From Hamadaea flava (GTDB lineage: Bacteria; Actinomycetota; Actinomycetes; Mycobacteriales; Micromonosporaceae): a stretch of DNA of 64,000 nt. The stretch spans positions 248,001 to 312,000 of the forward strand of contig NZ_JAMZDZ010000001.1 of NCBI RefSeq assembly GCF_024172085.1, in the 5' to 3' direction. A model generated the notes under the pieces. That model was not told the DNA's origin. It did no database searches and saw nothing but the letters and a program-made list of their open reading frames with translations. The translations under genes were made by a program, and so were the position numbers. Shown here one piece after another: positions 23,721 to 32,760 of the stretch. How positions within the stretch are numbered: position 1 is the stretch's first letter; the number at the start of each line of letters is the position of its first letter.

Positions 23721-24941
23721 CTAACCGGACGAACGGAACCGCGCCGCCCCCACAAACTCGTCCACGACGGACCACACAACCCCCGCCGACGCATCGGCGG
23801 GGGAGACCGCCATGAACTCCGCCACCGCCGCCCCCACCACCTCACACTCCGCGACCAACCCCCGCAGCGCGCCCAGCAACTGAGCCTCCGACAACCCACC
23901 CGGCGCAGGGAAACCCACCGACCCGAACACCGACGGATCCAACACATCCAGATCCACATGGACATAGACCCGCCGGGAACCCACCGCCGCCGGCACATCC
24001 TCCGGCGCGACCACCGCAATGCCCGACCGCGCCACGAACTCCACCTCACCCGGGTCCAGATCCCGCGCACCCACCAGCACCACCTGATCCGGCCGCAACG
24101 GACACCCCGGCACCAACCCCGGCGGACCCTCACCCAGCAACGTCCGCAACACCATCCCGTGGAACGCCCCCGACGGCGACGACTCCGGCGTGTTCAAGTC
24201 CGCGTGCGCGTCGAACCACACCACCACCAGGTCGTCGAACCGCTCCGACGCCGCCGACACAGGGGAGAGGTCCACCGAACAATCCCCGCCCACCGTCACC
24301 ACGAACCGGCCACCCAGCTCCGCGACCGCCCGCGCCGTCCGCGCAGCGACCTGCTCCACAGCAGACCAGACTGGTACGCCGTCCGGCACCTCCACGAACG
24401 TATGTTCCAACGCCGGGTAGTGGCCGGCGATCAACCCGGCACCGACCGCCAACCGGCGCGCGTCCGAACGCGACGAACCCTGCCACTGCGGGACCACCAG
24501 CAACGCAGTCTTCGTCGCGCTGTCAGTTGGACGGGCCTCATCAGTTGGACGGTCGGCGAGGAATCTTCCTAGGACGTCTGCGTCCAGGTGGACGAAGGCT
24601 CGGCCGTCCCAGATGGACTCTCGTTCGGCGAACACCAACGCCACACCCTCGCCGAGGATCAAGTCGTCTGCCGACGCCGACGTGGCGACGGTGTAGACGA
24701 ACCGCTCCAGCTCGCGCTCCGGCACGACCTCACGCGAGAAGAACTCCAACGGCTGCTCCGGCCGCAGCCCGGTCTCCTCGAGCAGCTCCCGGCGGGCCGC
24801 CTCCTCGGGCGACTCGCCCGCCTCGACGTGACCGCCCGGCAGCCCCCACAGATCCGGGAAGTTCACCGCGTCGGGCGCCCTCAGTTGCAGGAGAACCCGG
24901 CCGGCCGGGTCGACGACGATGACGACGGCGATCTGGATCAT
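23721..24941 (-). CDS. NUDIX hydrolase fused to an arginase/ureohydrolase domain
   Basis: Residues 1-135 are a NUDIX hydrolase with a perfect box ([20 protein letters not shown] then TGL). Residues about 146-400 match the arginase/agmatinase fold: the metal motifs [20 protein letters not shown] and the late glutamate in AEFMAVSP are all present. The first motif has cysteine where most ureohydrolases have histidine (GGDHS), so the metal site may differ. The linker contains RPTDEA and RPTDSA, encoded by an 18-bp tandem duplication at 24523-24552. The two chemistries suggest a pathway with a guanidino or similar group and a nucleotide-linked intermediate, but this is inference. Confidence 0.85.
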   Translation of the reverse strand: MIQIAVVIVVDPAGRVLLQLRAPDAVNFPDLWGLPGGHVEAGESPEEAARRELLEETGLRPEQPLEFFSREVVPERELERFVYTVATSASADDLILGEGVALVFAERESIWDGRAFVHLDADVLGRFLADRPTDEARPTDSATKTALLVVPQWQGSSRSDARRLAVGAGLIAGHYPALEHTFVEVPDGVPVWSAVEQVAARTARAVAELGGRFVVTVGGDCSVDLSPVSAASERFDDLVVVWFDAHADLNTPESSPSGAFHGMVLRTLLGEGPPGLVPGCPLRPDQVVLVGARDLDPGEVEFVARSGIAVVAPEDVPAAVGSRRVYVHVDLDVLDPSVFGSVGFPAPGGLSEAQLLGALRGLVAECEVVGAAVAEFMAVSPADASAGVVWSVVDEFVGAARFRSSG

Positions 24942-25517
24942 GGGGCATGACCCTACAGCGCCCCCCCAGACAATCCCGGACGGAGCTTTTGGGCATATTT
25001 GACCCCAGGTCTACCCCTACCTCGGAGGATTTCGGCGCTCTACGGCCATCTGAGAGCCTTTTAGCAGGTCAGAGGGCATATCGGAGATCAACATCGGGCT
25101 TCGGAGCCTGGCCGGCGGTCGGCGCGCCCGCCCGAGGCCCGGTGATCTCCGGTGGAGGGGATACCCATCGGCGACACGGAAGCGTACGTGGGCGTCCGGA
25201 GATCGCTCCGCAGGGAGTGGGAGACCGCCGGGGTCGTGATCTTGGGGCCGAATTATTGGTTCGCGCCCCCACCGGGACGGTCGTCGTCCCACACGTCATG
25301 CGCGCCCATAACGGTCATTATGGGCGGCCCATATCCGAGCAGGATTCCACGTTCGGACCCCAATCATTGATATCTGAATTACGAATATCGGTAATCCAAT
25401 AATTCGTAACCGGATGGGCCGGAAAGTATGGGGCGGGTTTCCGCGCGTACGCGGACGGGATTCGAGCCTCCCCGGCCGGGCCAACATGATCAACTAACGG
25501 GCCGCGATAATCGGCCG
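24942..25517. other. 576-bp gene-free region rich in inverted repeats
   Basis: No supported gene is seen between the NUDIX-arginase and the small kinase. The segment is less GC-rich than the rest. It holds CGAATTATTGG at 25249-25259 paired with CCAATAATTCG at 25396-25406 (11 of 11), GCCCATAA at 25304-25311 paired with TTATGGGC at 25318-25325, and TTACGAAT paired with ATTCGTAA at about 25379-25409. It may contain promoters, an excised element or a replication-related site; none can be assigned. Confidence 0.6.
25249..25406. repeat. Long-range 11-bp inverted repeat
   Basis: CGAATTATTGG at 25249-25259 and CCAATAATTCG at 25396-25406 are perfect reverse complements, separated by 136 bp that contain a further 8-bp perfect hairpin. 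The arms are AT-rich in a GC-rich genome, so a chance match is unlikely. Confidence 0.7.
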
Positions 25518-26039
25518 ATGCTGGTTGTGATGTGCGGACTGCCCGGTTCCGGCAAGAGCACCGTCGCCGTCGAGCTGAGCCGCGTACTGCGGGCCGTCGT
25601 CGTCTCGGTGGATCCGATCGAGGCGGCGATGCTGCGAGCAGGGGTGGACTCTGGTCAGCCGACCGGTTTGGCGGCGTACGTGGTGGCGGAGGCGGTCGCG
25701 CAAGGGGCGTTGGAGTCCGGGCTGCCGGTTGTCGTGGACGCGGTGAACGACGCGGTCGAGGCGCGGGCGCAGTGGGTCGGGCTGGGTACGCGGATGGCGG
25801 CGCCGGTGCGGTTCGTCGAGGTGGTGTGCCGTGATGAGGCGGTTCATCAGGCACGGTTGGCGGCCCGTGGTCGCCGGTACGCCGAGCTGCCGGAGCCGTC
25901 GTGGGATTCGGTGGTACGCCGTCGGGCGGCGTTCGAGCGGTGGCGGGGTCAGCGGTTGGTGGTGGACGGGGTGCGTCCGGTGGGTGAGGTCGTGGCGGAG
26001 CTGGTTGTGGGCCTCTCCCCCACTGCTGATCTTGGTTAG
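25518..26039 (+). CDS. P-loop kinase of the AAA/chloramphenicol-phosphotransferase-like class
   Basis: The 173-residue protein has the P-loop GLPGSGKSTVA at residues 7-17, an early DPIE strand end, and an arginine-rich lid near ARLAARGRRYAELPEPSWD. This is the small ATP-binding protein class (AAA_33) that phosphorylates small molecules or nucleic acid ends. The ATG at 25518 is chosen because it opens directly on the P-loop strand. It is followed 9 bp later by a GNAT gene in the same direction, so the pair may be an operon. The acceptor is unknown. Confidence 0.83.
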   Translation: MLVVMCGLPGSGKSTVAVELSRVLRAVVVSVDPIEAAMLRAGVDSGQPTGLAAYVVAEAVAQGALESGLPVVVDAVNDAVEARAQWVGLGTRMAAPVRFVEVVCRDEAVHQARLAARGRRYAELPEPSWDSVVRRRAAFERWRGQRLVVDGVRPVGEVVAELVVGLSPTADLG

Positions 26040-26048
26040 CATGCGGTC

Positions 26049-26567
26049 GTGAAGGTTGTTCGGGTCGTCGCTGGCGAGTTCGGTGCGGTCGTCGACGGGC
26101 TGGCTGAGGTGCTGGTGGACTCGGTGGCCGGTGGGGCGTCGATGGGGTTTCTGCTGCCGTTCGGGCTGGTGGAGGCGCGTACGTGGTGGTCGCGGGTGGA
26201 GCCTGAGGTGGCGGCTGGGCGTACGGTGCTGTGGGTCGCGTGGGAGTCGTCCGGTGTGGTCGGCACGATTCAGCTGAAGCTGGAGCTGGAGTATCCGAAC
26301 GGGCGGCATCGGGCGGAGGTCGCGAAGTTCATGGTGGCGTCGTGGGCGCGGGGTCGTGGGATCGGCCGGGGGTTGCTGGGCGCGGTGGAGGCGGCGGCTC
26401 CGGGTCTCGGGGTGTCGTTGCTGGTGCTGGACACGGAGACGGATAGTCCGGCGGAGGGTTTGTATCGGTCGGCGGGGTGGACGGAGCTGGGTGTGATGCC
26501 GGCGCATTCGGCGGATCCGTCGGGTGTGTTGCGGCCGACGACGTTCTTCTTCAAGCAGCTGGCTTAG
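26049..26567 (+). CDS. GNAT acetyltransferase
   Basis: The 172-residue protein has VAKFMVASWARGRGIGRGLLG, which is the beta-4 strand and acetyl-CoA loop of the GNAT fold, and ends in SAGWTELGVMP, a typical C-terminal strand. It starts with GTG 9 bp behind the small kinase gene. The sequence of the coding strand is G- and T-rich at many third positions. The substrate is unknown. Confidence 0.87.
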   Translation: MKVVRVVAGEFGAVVDGLAEVLVDSVAGGASMGFLLPFGLVEARTWWSRVEPEVAAGRTVLWVAWESSGVVGTIQLKLELEYPNGRHRAEVAKFMVASWARGRGIGRGLLGAVEAAAPGLGVSLLVLDTETDSPAEGLYRSAGWTELGVMPAHSADPSGVLRPTTFFFKQLA

Positions 26568-26585
26568 CGTGGGGTGAGACGGTGA

Positions 26586-26620
26586 CGCCGCCCGCGCGAC
26601 GGGGGTACGCGTGGGCGGCG
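26586..26620. terminator. Bidirectional terminator-like hairpin
   Basis: CGCCGCCCGCGCG at 26586-26598 pairs with CGCGTGGGCGGCG at 26608-26620 (12 of 13). It lies in the 99-bp gap between the convergent GNAT and lipoprotein genes, where termination in both directions would be expected. Confidence 0.6.
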
Positions 26621-26666
26621 GGTCTGGTTTCCCTGGCGGGGTCGGTGGCGACCGCTGCGGGCTGGG

Positions 26667-27425
26667 TCAGCCGGCGTTGCCGAAGGCGGTGACGGCGTGG
26701 GCTTTGCCGAGGGGGTTGTGGATGGTGACGATCCAGTATTCGCCGGTGGCCGTGAACTGGGCGGTGTAGACCCAGTGCGGGTCCGGGGACAGGGTCAGGG
26801 TGTATCCGGCCGGTGGGGCGTCGGTGACGACGGAGTCCACGACGCTCTGCGAGGACAGGGCGAGCATGCGGGGCTTGTTGTGGTTGACGAAGGCGTCGAG
26901 GAATTCGCGGGCGTACTTCTCGGCGTCGGTGTAGTAGACGGTCGCGTCGAGGCGTACTTCGGTGATGGCGTGGTCGGTGGCGTCGTTGCGGCTGCGGACG
27001 ATCAGGTCGGAGCCGAGTTTGTTGCGGTAGGTGCAGTAGGTGGAGCCGGCCGCGCCGTCGCAGGTGGCTTTGGTCCAGGTCATGTCGATGTTCGGGGTGC
27101 CGAGTTTGGTGATCTGGGTGTAGGCGGCGTCGCTGGTGAGCTTCTTCAGCTTGGTGGTGTCGCAGCCGAGCCAGGCCTTCATGAACTGCAGGGCGACGCC
27201 GTCGCCGTCGCCGCCGGTGACGGTGCCGTGCGGGGTGCAGCCGGTCGTTCCGGTGGTGCTGGTGGCCTCGGTGGACGGTTGCGGAGTCGCCTCGGTGCTG
27301 GTGGTCGCGGCCGGTCCGACGGTGGTGTTGGCCGAGGGTGCGGCGCTGGGGTCGTCGGTGCCTTGGCAGCCGGCCAGGAGGGCGAGCGCGGTCAGCAGTG
27401 TGGCGGCGGTCGCGTACAGACGCAT
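26667..27425 (-). CDS. Hypothetical secreted lipoprotein
   Basis: The 252-residue protein starts MRLYATAATLLTALALLAGC, a lipoprotein signal with the lipid-modified cysteine at residue 20. A Ser/Thr-rich linker of about 45 residues follows, then a domain of about 180 residues. The domain has four spaced cysteines and the late segment YWIVTIHNP. No family is recognised. Upstream in-frame starts would add charged residues before the signal, so the ATG at 27425 is used. It is convergent with the GNAT gene and lies in the same direction as the UvrA-like gene that ends 40 bp upstream. Confidence 0.8.
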   Translation of the reverse strand: MRLYATAATLLTALALLAGCQGTDDPSAAPSANTTVGPAATTSTEATPQPSTEATSTTGTTGCTPHGTVTGGDGDGVALQFMKAWLGCDTTKLKKLTSDAAYTQITKLGTPNIDMTWTKATCDGAAGSTYCTYRNKLGSDLIVRSRNDATDHAITEVRLDATVYYTDAEKYAREFLDAFVNHNKPRMLALSSQSVVDSVVTDAPPAGYTLTLSPDPHWVYTAQFTATGEYWIVTIHNPLGKAHAVTAFGNAG

Positions 27426-27465
27426 CGGGGGTCTCCGTGGGTGAGGTCGGTTGCTGGAGGTGACC

Positions 27466-30081
27466 TCACGGTAGGGAGTCGCCGGGTGGCTGGGCATCGG
27501 GACGGGTACGGATCTTTGCCGCCGTCCGGTGGGTCCGTACCGTCGTGCGTACCGGCTGGTGTGCCGGGCTGGTGGGGTCGTGGCGGGCCAGGTGGCGGGC
27601 TAGGTAGTGGCCGGTGAGGCTGTCGGGCTGGTGGGTGAGGTGGTCGGGGGTGCCGGCGGCGACGAGGGTGCCGCCGTCGATGCCGCCGCCGGGGCCCATG
27701 TCGATGACGTAGTCGGCGTTGGCGATCATGTCGAGGTCGTGTTCGATCACCAGGACGGTGGCGCCGTTGGCGGTGAGGCGTTGCAGGACGCCGAGCATGG
27801 TGCGGACGTCGAGCGGGTGCAGGCCGACGCTGGGTTCGTCGAAGGCGAATAGGGTTTCGTGCTGGTCGCGGCCGAGTTCGGCGGCGAGTTTGAGGCGTTG
27901 CGCCTCTCCCCCGGACAGCGTGGGGGTGGCTTCGCCGAGGGTCAGGTAGCCCAGGCCGAGGTCTTGGAGGGTCTGGATGCGGGTGCGGGTGGTACGCAGG
28001 TCGCCGGTGTGGTCGAGGGCTTGTTCGACGGTGAGTTTGAGGAGTGCGGGCAGGGTCAGGCCGGCGTGCTGGTAGCGGTCGGCGCTGGGTGCGTACCGGG
28101 AGCCGGTGCATTCGGGGCAGACGATGTCGATGTCGGGGAGGAATTGCACGTCGAGGGAGATCTCGGCGGTGCCTTGGCAGCGGGGGCAGCGCAGGGAGCC
28201 GGTGTTGTAGGAGAAGTCGGCGGCGGTGAGTCCGTCGGCTTTCGCCTCGGGTGTGGCTGCGTACGCGCGGCGTAGTTCGTCGAGGATGCCGCTGTAGGTG
28301 GCCACGGTGGAGCGGACGTTGGCGCCGATCGGGGTGCTGTCGACGGTGGCGACTCGGGTGATCGGCCCGGCGTCGACGGTGGCGACGTGTGGTGGTGTGG
28401 GTGTGCCGGTGGCGTGGGCGTGCAGTGCGGGGATGAGGCATTCGAGGACGAGGGTGGTCTTGCCGGAGCCGGATACGCCGGTCACCGCGGTGAGGCGGCC
28501 GGCGGGGAGGCTGAGGTCGAGCGCGTGGACGGTGTGCAGTGGCCGGGTCGTGAGCTGGATGCGTCCGAGGTCGAACATCTCATTCTCGGTGGCTGGCGTA
28601 CGCACGACGACGGGTTCGCGGCCGCTGAGGAAGGGGCCGATGAGCGAGTCGGGGTCGGTGGTGATGGTGGTGGTGTCGCCGGTGGTGATTATTCGTCCGC
28701 CGTGGGGGCCTGAGCCGGGTCCGATTTCGACGAGCCAGTCCGCGGCGCGCAGGATCTGGGTGTCGTGGTCGACCAGGATCACGGAGTTGCCGTCGGTCAG
28801 CAGGTCTCGCGTGATGTCGATGAGCGCGTCCACGTTCGACGGGTGCAGGCCGATCGAGGGTTCGTCGAGGACGTAGAGGACGCCGGTGGTCTGGTTGCGT
28901 ACGGCTCGGGTGAGCTGGACGCGTTGGCGTTCGCCGGTGGACAGGGTGGAGCTGGCTCGGTCGAGGCTGAGGTAGGACAGCCCGAGGCCGAGGAGCCGGT
29001 GGGCGATGTCCTGGAATCGTTCGCCGATGTCGCGGGCCATGCGGGCCAGGTCGGGCGGTTGGGTCTGGAGGACGTTCGGGATCCAGGTGTGGAGGTCGCT
29101 CAGGGTTTTCGCGGTGGCTTCGGCGAGGTTGAGACCGTCGAGGGTGGTGGATCGGGCCTGTTCGCTGAGCCGGGTGCCGTGGCAGTCGGGGCAGGTCTGG
29201 ACGCTGAGGAAGCGGTTGACCCGGGTGAGGCCCTTTTCGTTGGTGGCGTTGCGGACTGCCTCTTCGACGGCTTGGCGGGCGTTGCGGTAGGTGAAGTTGA
29301 GGTCGAACAGTTTGCCGCTCTTGGAGGAGACTCGGATCTCTCGTTTGATCGGTGGCCCGTGCAGGACGGTTTCGTGTTCGGCCGGGCTGAGGTCGGCGTA
29401 GGGGACGTCGGTGCGTACGCCGAGTTCGGCGGCGACTTGGGGCATGACGGTCAGGCCGAACATCGACCAGGGTGCGACGGCGCCTTGGTCGATCGTCTTG
29501 GCGGGGTCGGGTACGAGGGTGTTCTCGTCGACCTCGCGTACGGTGCCGGTTCCTTCGCAGCGTGGGCAGGCTCCGTCGGAGTTGAACGCGAACGATTCGG
29601 CGCCGGGTGGGGTGAATACCGCGCCGCAGATCGGGCAGGTGAGGTTCAGTCCTTGGGCGACGTCGATGGTGGGCTGTTGCCGGTGGCCGTTCGGGCACAG
29701 GTGCGCGCCCAGGCGGGAGAACATCAGGCGCAGGTAGTTGAGCAGTTCGGTGGAGGTGCCGAAGGTGCTGCGGACGGTGGGCGTACCGGGTCGTTGGCGG
29801 AGTACCAGTGCGGCTGGGACGTGTTCGACGGAGTCGACGTCGGCTCGGGGCGCTTGGGCCAGTCGCCGGCGGGTGTAGGTCGACAGCGCTTTGAGGTAGC
29901 GGCGGGATCCTTCGGCGTACAGGACGCCCAGGGCGAGCGATGACTTGCCTGAGCCGGAGACGCCGGCGATCGCGACGAGTCTGCGCAGGGGAATCGTGAC
30001 GTCGATGTCGCGCAGGTTGTGGACGCGGGCGCCGTGGACCTTGATCGTCTCCGGCGAGGAGTTCGGGTCGATCAATCCCAT
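27466..30081 (-). CDS. UvrA-like ABC ATPase
   Basis: The 871-residue protein is built like UvrA, with two ABC ATPase halves. Walker A is [10 protein letters not shown] in the first half and [10 protein letters not shown] in the second. The ABC signatures are LSTGERQR and LSGGEAQR, and zinc-finger-type CxxC pairs occur in CPICG, CPRCEG, CPDCHG, CPRCQG and CPEC. It is shorter than canonical UvrA (about 950-990 residues), which suggests a UvrA2-type paralogue lacking part of the UvrB-binding region; such proteins are linked to drug resistance in Streptomyces. A palindrome covers the 20 bp before the ATG. Confidence 0.9.
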   Translation of the reverse strand: MGLIDPNSSPETIKVHGARVHNLRDIDVTIPLRRLVAIAGVSGSGKSSLALGVLYAEGSRRYLKALSTYTRRRLAQAPRADVDSVEHVPAALVLRQRPGTPTVRSTFGTSTELLNYLRLMFSRLGAHLCPNGHRQQPTIDVAQGLNLTCPICGAVFTPPGAESFAFNSDGACPRCEGTGTVREVDENTLVPDPAKTIDQGAVAPWSMFGLTVMPQVAAELGVRTDVPYADLSPAEHETVLHGPPIKREIRVSSKSGKLFDLNFTYRNARQAVEEAVRNATNEKGLTRVNRFLSVQTCPDCHGTRLSEQARSTTLDGLNLAEATAKTLSDLHTWIPNVLQTQPPDLARMARDIGERFQDIAHRLLGLGLSYLSLDRASSTLSTGERQRVQLTRAVRNQTTGVLYVLDEPSIGLHPSNVDALIDITRDLLTDGNSVILVDHDTQILRAADWLVEIGPGSGPHGGRIITTGDTTTITTDPDSLIGPFLSGREPVVVRTPATENEMFDLGRIQLTTRPLHTVHALDLSLPAGRLTAVTGVSGSGKTTLVLECLIPALHAHATGTPTPPHVATVDAGPITRVATVDSTPIGANVRSTVATYSGILDELRRAYAATPEAKADGLTAADFSYNTGSLRCPRCQGTAEISLDVQFLPDIDIVCPECTGSRYAPSADRYQHAGLTLPALLKLTVEQALDHTGDLRTTRTRIQTLQDLGLGYLTLGEATPTLSGGEAQRLKLAAELGRDQHETLFAFDEPSVGLHPLDVRTMLGVLQRLTANGATVLVIEHDLDMIANADYVIDMGPGGGIDGGTLVAAGTPDHLTHQPDSLTGHYLARHLARHDPTSPAHQPVRTTVRTHRTAAKIRTRPDAQPPGDSLP

Positions 30082-30083
30082 TT

Positions 30084-30101
30084 GGTAACCGTACAGCTAC
30101 C
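30084..30101. promoter_or_regulatory. Palindrome immediately upstream of the UvrA-like gene
   Basis: GGTAACCGT and ACAGCTACC at 30084-30101 form an imperfect 18-bp palindrome (7 of 9 pairs), starting 3 bp before the ATG of the UvrA-like gene. The spacing would block the start of transcription or translation if a regulator bound it. No regulator is adjacent. Confidence 0.45.
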
Positions 30102-30120
30102 GAAAGTGATCGAGGGCGGA

Positions 30121-30420
30121 CTAGCGGACCTTGCGGGTGGTCCGGGCGACGATTTCCTCGTATTCGGGGTGCTTGTCGAGCCAGCCGTGGATGAAGGGGC
30201 AGATCGGCACGACGGTGCGGCCCTTCGCGCGGGCGTCGTCGAGGACGGCGCGGGCGAGCGTGGAGCCGACGCCCTTGCCCTCATACTCCGGGAGCACCTC
30301 GGTGTGAGTGTAGGCGATGATGGCGCCGGTGAGCTGGTAGGTGACGAATCCGGCGAGCTCGTCGCCGTCGTGGGCTTCGAATCGCTCGCGTTCGGGCGCG
30401 TCGGTCACGGTGAGTTGCAT
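30121..30420 (-). CDS. GNAT of the YjdJ-like small family
   Basis: The 99-residue protein is a minimal GNAT of the Acetyltransf_CG type, with TEVLPEYEGKGVGSTLARAVLDDAR and VPICPFIHGWLDKHPEY, both characteristic of this family. It should bind acetyl-CoA, but its natural substrate is unknown. The start ATG is preceded by a region without a clear ribosome-binding site. It is divergent from the tandem GNAT gene 55 bp away. Confidence 0.92.
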   Translation of the reverse strand: MQLTVTDAPERERFEAHDGDELAGFVTYQLTGAIIAYTHTEVLPEYEGKGVGSTLARAVLDDARAKGRTVVPICPFIHGWLDKHPEYEEIVARTTRKVR

Positions 30421-30475
30421 GGGTTCAGCCTAATTCGGTCGCCGGGCGGTCCGGGGCGGACCTACGCTGCGCGAC

Positions 30476-31450
30476 ATGACGGTGCGGTGGACGCAGTTGA
30501 CGGATCAGGACGCGGCGGCGTGGGCGCTGCTGTGCGCGCGGGCGGAGGAGGTCGACAAGACCGGGGAGCATTACGACGCGGAGGATCTGGCGGAAGAGCT
30601 GGCGGATCCGCTGGTGTCGCTGGAGCTGGGGACCCTCGCCGGGTGGGACGGCGACGTCATGGTCGCGGCGGGGCTGCTGCGGAACCGGGCGACGGCCAAC
30701 CCGGTGAACCGGGTGTACTTCGACGGTGTGGTGCATCCGCAGTACCGGCGTCAGGGGTTGGGCCGGCGGTTGACGGAGTGGGCGATCGAGACGACGCCGG
30801 TGGTGTCGCGGTCGCGGTTCCCGGACGCGCCGATGGAGTTGCACGTGCAGGCGCACGAGGCCAACACGGTGAAGGCTGGGCTGCTGACGGCGTCGGGGTT
30901 CGTGCCGCAGCGGTGGTTCTTCACGATGCAGCGGTCGCTGTCCGGTGAGCTTCCCGCCCCGGTGTTGCCGGAGGGCGTACGCGTGGAGGGGTTCGACCAC
31001 GCGCGGCACGATCTGGCGGCGTTGCGCGTACGCAACGAGTCGTTCGCCGACCACTGGGGCAGCTCGCCGCAGGACGAGGAGTCGTGGAAGCAGTGGTACA
31101 CGGGGACGCGGGCGTTCGTGCCGGAGCTGTCCTACGTGGCGCTGGCCGGGTCCCCCGGTGCGGACGACGAGATGGTGGCGTTCCTGCTGACGGCGTTCTT
31201 CGAGGCCGACGAGGTGGCCACGGGCCGGCGGGAGGCGTGGATCTCGACGATCGGGACGCTGCGCGCGTACCGGCGGCGGGGGCTGGCGTCGGCGTTGATC
31301 GCGACCTGCCTGCAAGCGGCGGCCGAGCAGGGTTACGACCAGGCGGCGTTGGGCGTGGACGCGGCGAACCCGACCGGTGCGCTGGGCGTGTACGAGGCGG
31401 CCGGATTCGCGGTGGATCGCAAGCACGTCGCCTACGTCCGCGAGTTCTAG
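30476..31450 (+). CDS. Tandem-domain GNAT acetyltransferase
   Basis: The 324-residue protein has an N-terminal GNAT-like domain with YRRQGLGRRLTEWAIE near residues 87-102, and a C-terminal GNAT domain with YRRRGLASALIATCLQAA near residues 264-281 and ANPTGALGVYEAAGFAV at the end. The C-terminal domain is the stronger match. It resembles mycothiol-synthase-like tandem GNATs in layout. Its stop overlaps that of the FAD reductase gene by a few bases. Confidence 0.88.
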   Translation: MTVRWTQLTDQDAAAWALLCARAEEVDKTGEHYDAEDLAEELADPLVSLELGTLAGWDGDVMVAAGLLRNRATANPVNRVYFDGVVHPQYRRQGLGRRLTEWAIETTPVVSRSRFPDAPMELHVQAHEANTVKAGLLTASGFVPQRWFFTMQRSLSGELPAPVLPEGVRVEGFDHARHDLAALRVRNESFADHWGSSPQDEESWKQWYTGTRAFVPELSYVALAGSPGADDEMVAFLLTAFFEADEVATGRREAWISTIGTLRAYRRRGLASALIATCLQAAAEQGYDQAALGVDAANPTGALGVYEAAGFAVDRKHVAYVREF

Positions 31451-32694
31451 AGCACGTCGGTGAGGGGGACGGTGGGGTCGGCTAGTTTGCGCAGGTCGAC
31501 CCGCTGACCTCGGTAGCCGGCGCGGACGAGGTCCTGGATCGGGTCGACGACGTCCCAGACGTTGCCGTTCATCCCGGCCAGGACCCGTTCGCCGGAGATC
31601 CAGAAGGCGAGGAACTCCGGTGCGGTCCCGTCGGGTTTCACCGTGAGGTCGCCGCGCACCACGATCCGGTCGTAGCCGTGCAGCGGCACGTAGCCGGAGT
31701 ACTCCATGCTCAGGTCGTACTGGTCGGAGTAGAAGTACGGCACCGGGTCGTAGGGTTCGTCGCGGTCGAGGATGGACTTGGCCGCGGCGGGACCGCCGTT
31801 GAGGGCGTTGGCCCAGTGCTCGACGCGGATGCGGGAGCCGACGAGGCGGCTGTTCCAGGCGGCGACGTCCCCGCACGCGAAGATGTCGGGGTCGCTGGTG
31901 CGCAGGTGCGAGTCGACGGCGATGCCGTTGTCGAGGTCCAGGCCGCACGCCTCGGCCAGTTCGGTGGCGGGCCGGATGCCGACGCCGACCACGATGAGGT
32001 CGGCCGGGATCTCGGTGCCGTCGGTGAGGACGACGTCGGTGACCTGCCCGTCGAGGCCGCCGAATTCGCGTACGCCGCTGTCGAGGTGGAACTCGACGCC
32101 ATGTCCCGCGTGCAGGTCACGGTAGAGACCGCCCAGCTCGTCGCCCAAGACCCGGCGCAACGGCAGCGACTCGGTCTCGATCACGGCCACGGTGCAGCCG
32201 TGCGACCGCGCGGCCGCGGCCACCTCCAGGCCGATCCAGCCCGCCCCGACCACCACGACCTGCGTGCCAGGCTTCAGATCCGCGCGCAACTGGTCGGAGT
32301 CCGGGAGGGTACGCAGATAGCGGACCCCGGAGTTCTCACTGCCGGGCACGTCGAGCCGGCGTACGCGGGAGCCGGTCGCGAGCAGGAGCCGGTCGTAGGG
32401 CACCGACTGGCCGTCGGCCAGCGCCACGGTGTGGGCGTGCCGGTCGACCGCCACGACCCGGGTGCCCAGCCGCAGGTCGATGTTCTGTTCGGCGTACCAG
32501 GGCTGGTCGTGGACCTGCCCACCGTCGCGGGGGTCGTTGCCGAGCAGGTAACCCTTGGACAACGGCGGCCGTTCGTACGGCAGTTCGGTCTCCTCCCCGA
32601 TCAGCACGACCCGGCCGGTGAACCCTTCGGCGCGCAGCGTCTCGGCGGCTTTGGCACCGGCCAGGGACGCGCCCACGATGACGACGGACTCCAT
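31447..32694 (-). CDS. NAD(P)H-ferredoxin reductase-type FAD oxidoreductase
   Basis: The 415-residue protein has an N-terminal FAD-binding VVIVGASLAGAKAAETLR, a central NAD-binding VVVVGAGWIGLEVAAAAR and the C-terminal FAD motif FACGDVAAW. This is the BphA4/rubredoxin-reductase family that passes electrons from NAD(P)H to ferredoxins. The ATG at 32694 is preferred over an upstream start because the glycine-rich loop then begins at residue 4. It could serve the P450-ferredoxin pair at 5.1-6.5 kb, since no reductase is encoded there, but this is inference from function only. Confidence 0.9.
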   Translation of the reverse strand: MESVVIVGASLAGAKAAETLRAEGFTGRVVLIGEETELPYERPPLSKGYLLGNDPRDGGQVHDQPWYAEQNIDLRLGTRVVAVDRHAHTVALADGQSVPYDRLLLATGSRVRRLDVPGSENSGVRYLRTLPDSDQLRADLKPGTQVVVVGAGWIGLEVAAAARSHGCTVAVIETESLPLRRVLGDELGGLYRDLHAGHGVEFHLDSGVREFGGLDGQVTDVVLTDGTEIPADLIVVGVGIRPATELAEACGLDLDNGIAVDSHLRTSDPDIFACGDVAAWNSRLVGSRIRVEHWANALNGGPAAAKSILDRDEPYDPVPYFYSDQYDLSMEYSGYVPLHGYDRIVVRGDLTVKPDGTAPEFLAFWISGERVLAGMNGNVWDVVDPIQDLVRAGYRGQRVDLRKLADPTVPLTDVL

Positions 32695-32760
32695 GGGTTC
32701 CACTCTCGCACCGTGGGCGACCGGGCGCAGCCAGGACGGGGCGACGCGCCACAATGAGGT

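Noticed and set aside
24942-25517. Short open frames in the gene-free region
   Set aside because: None has a convincing start signal or recognisable domain; base composition does not look coding.
24942-25517. Replication origin
   Set aside because: The skew reversal points that way, but no dnaA-box clusters and no dnaA, dnaN or gyrase genes are near.
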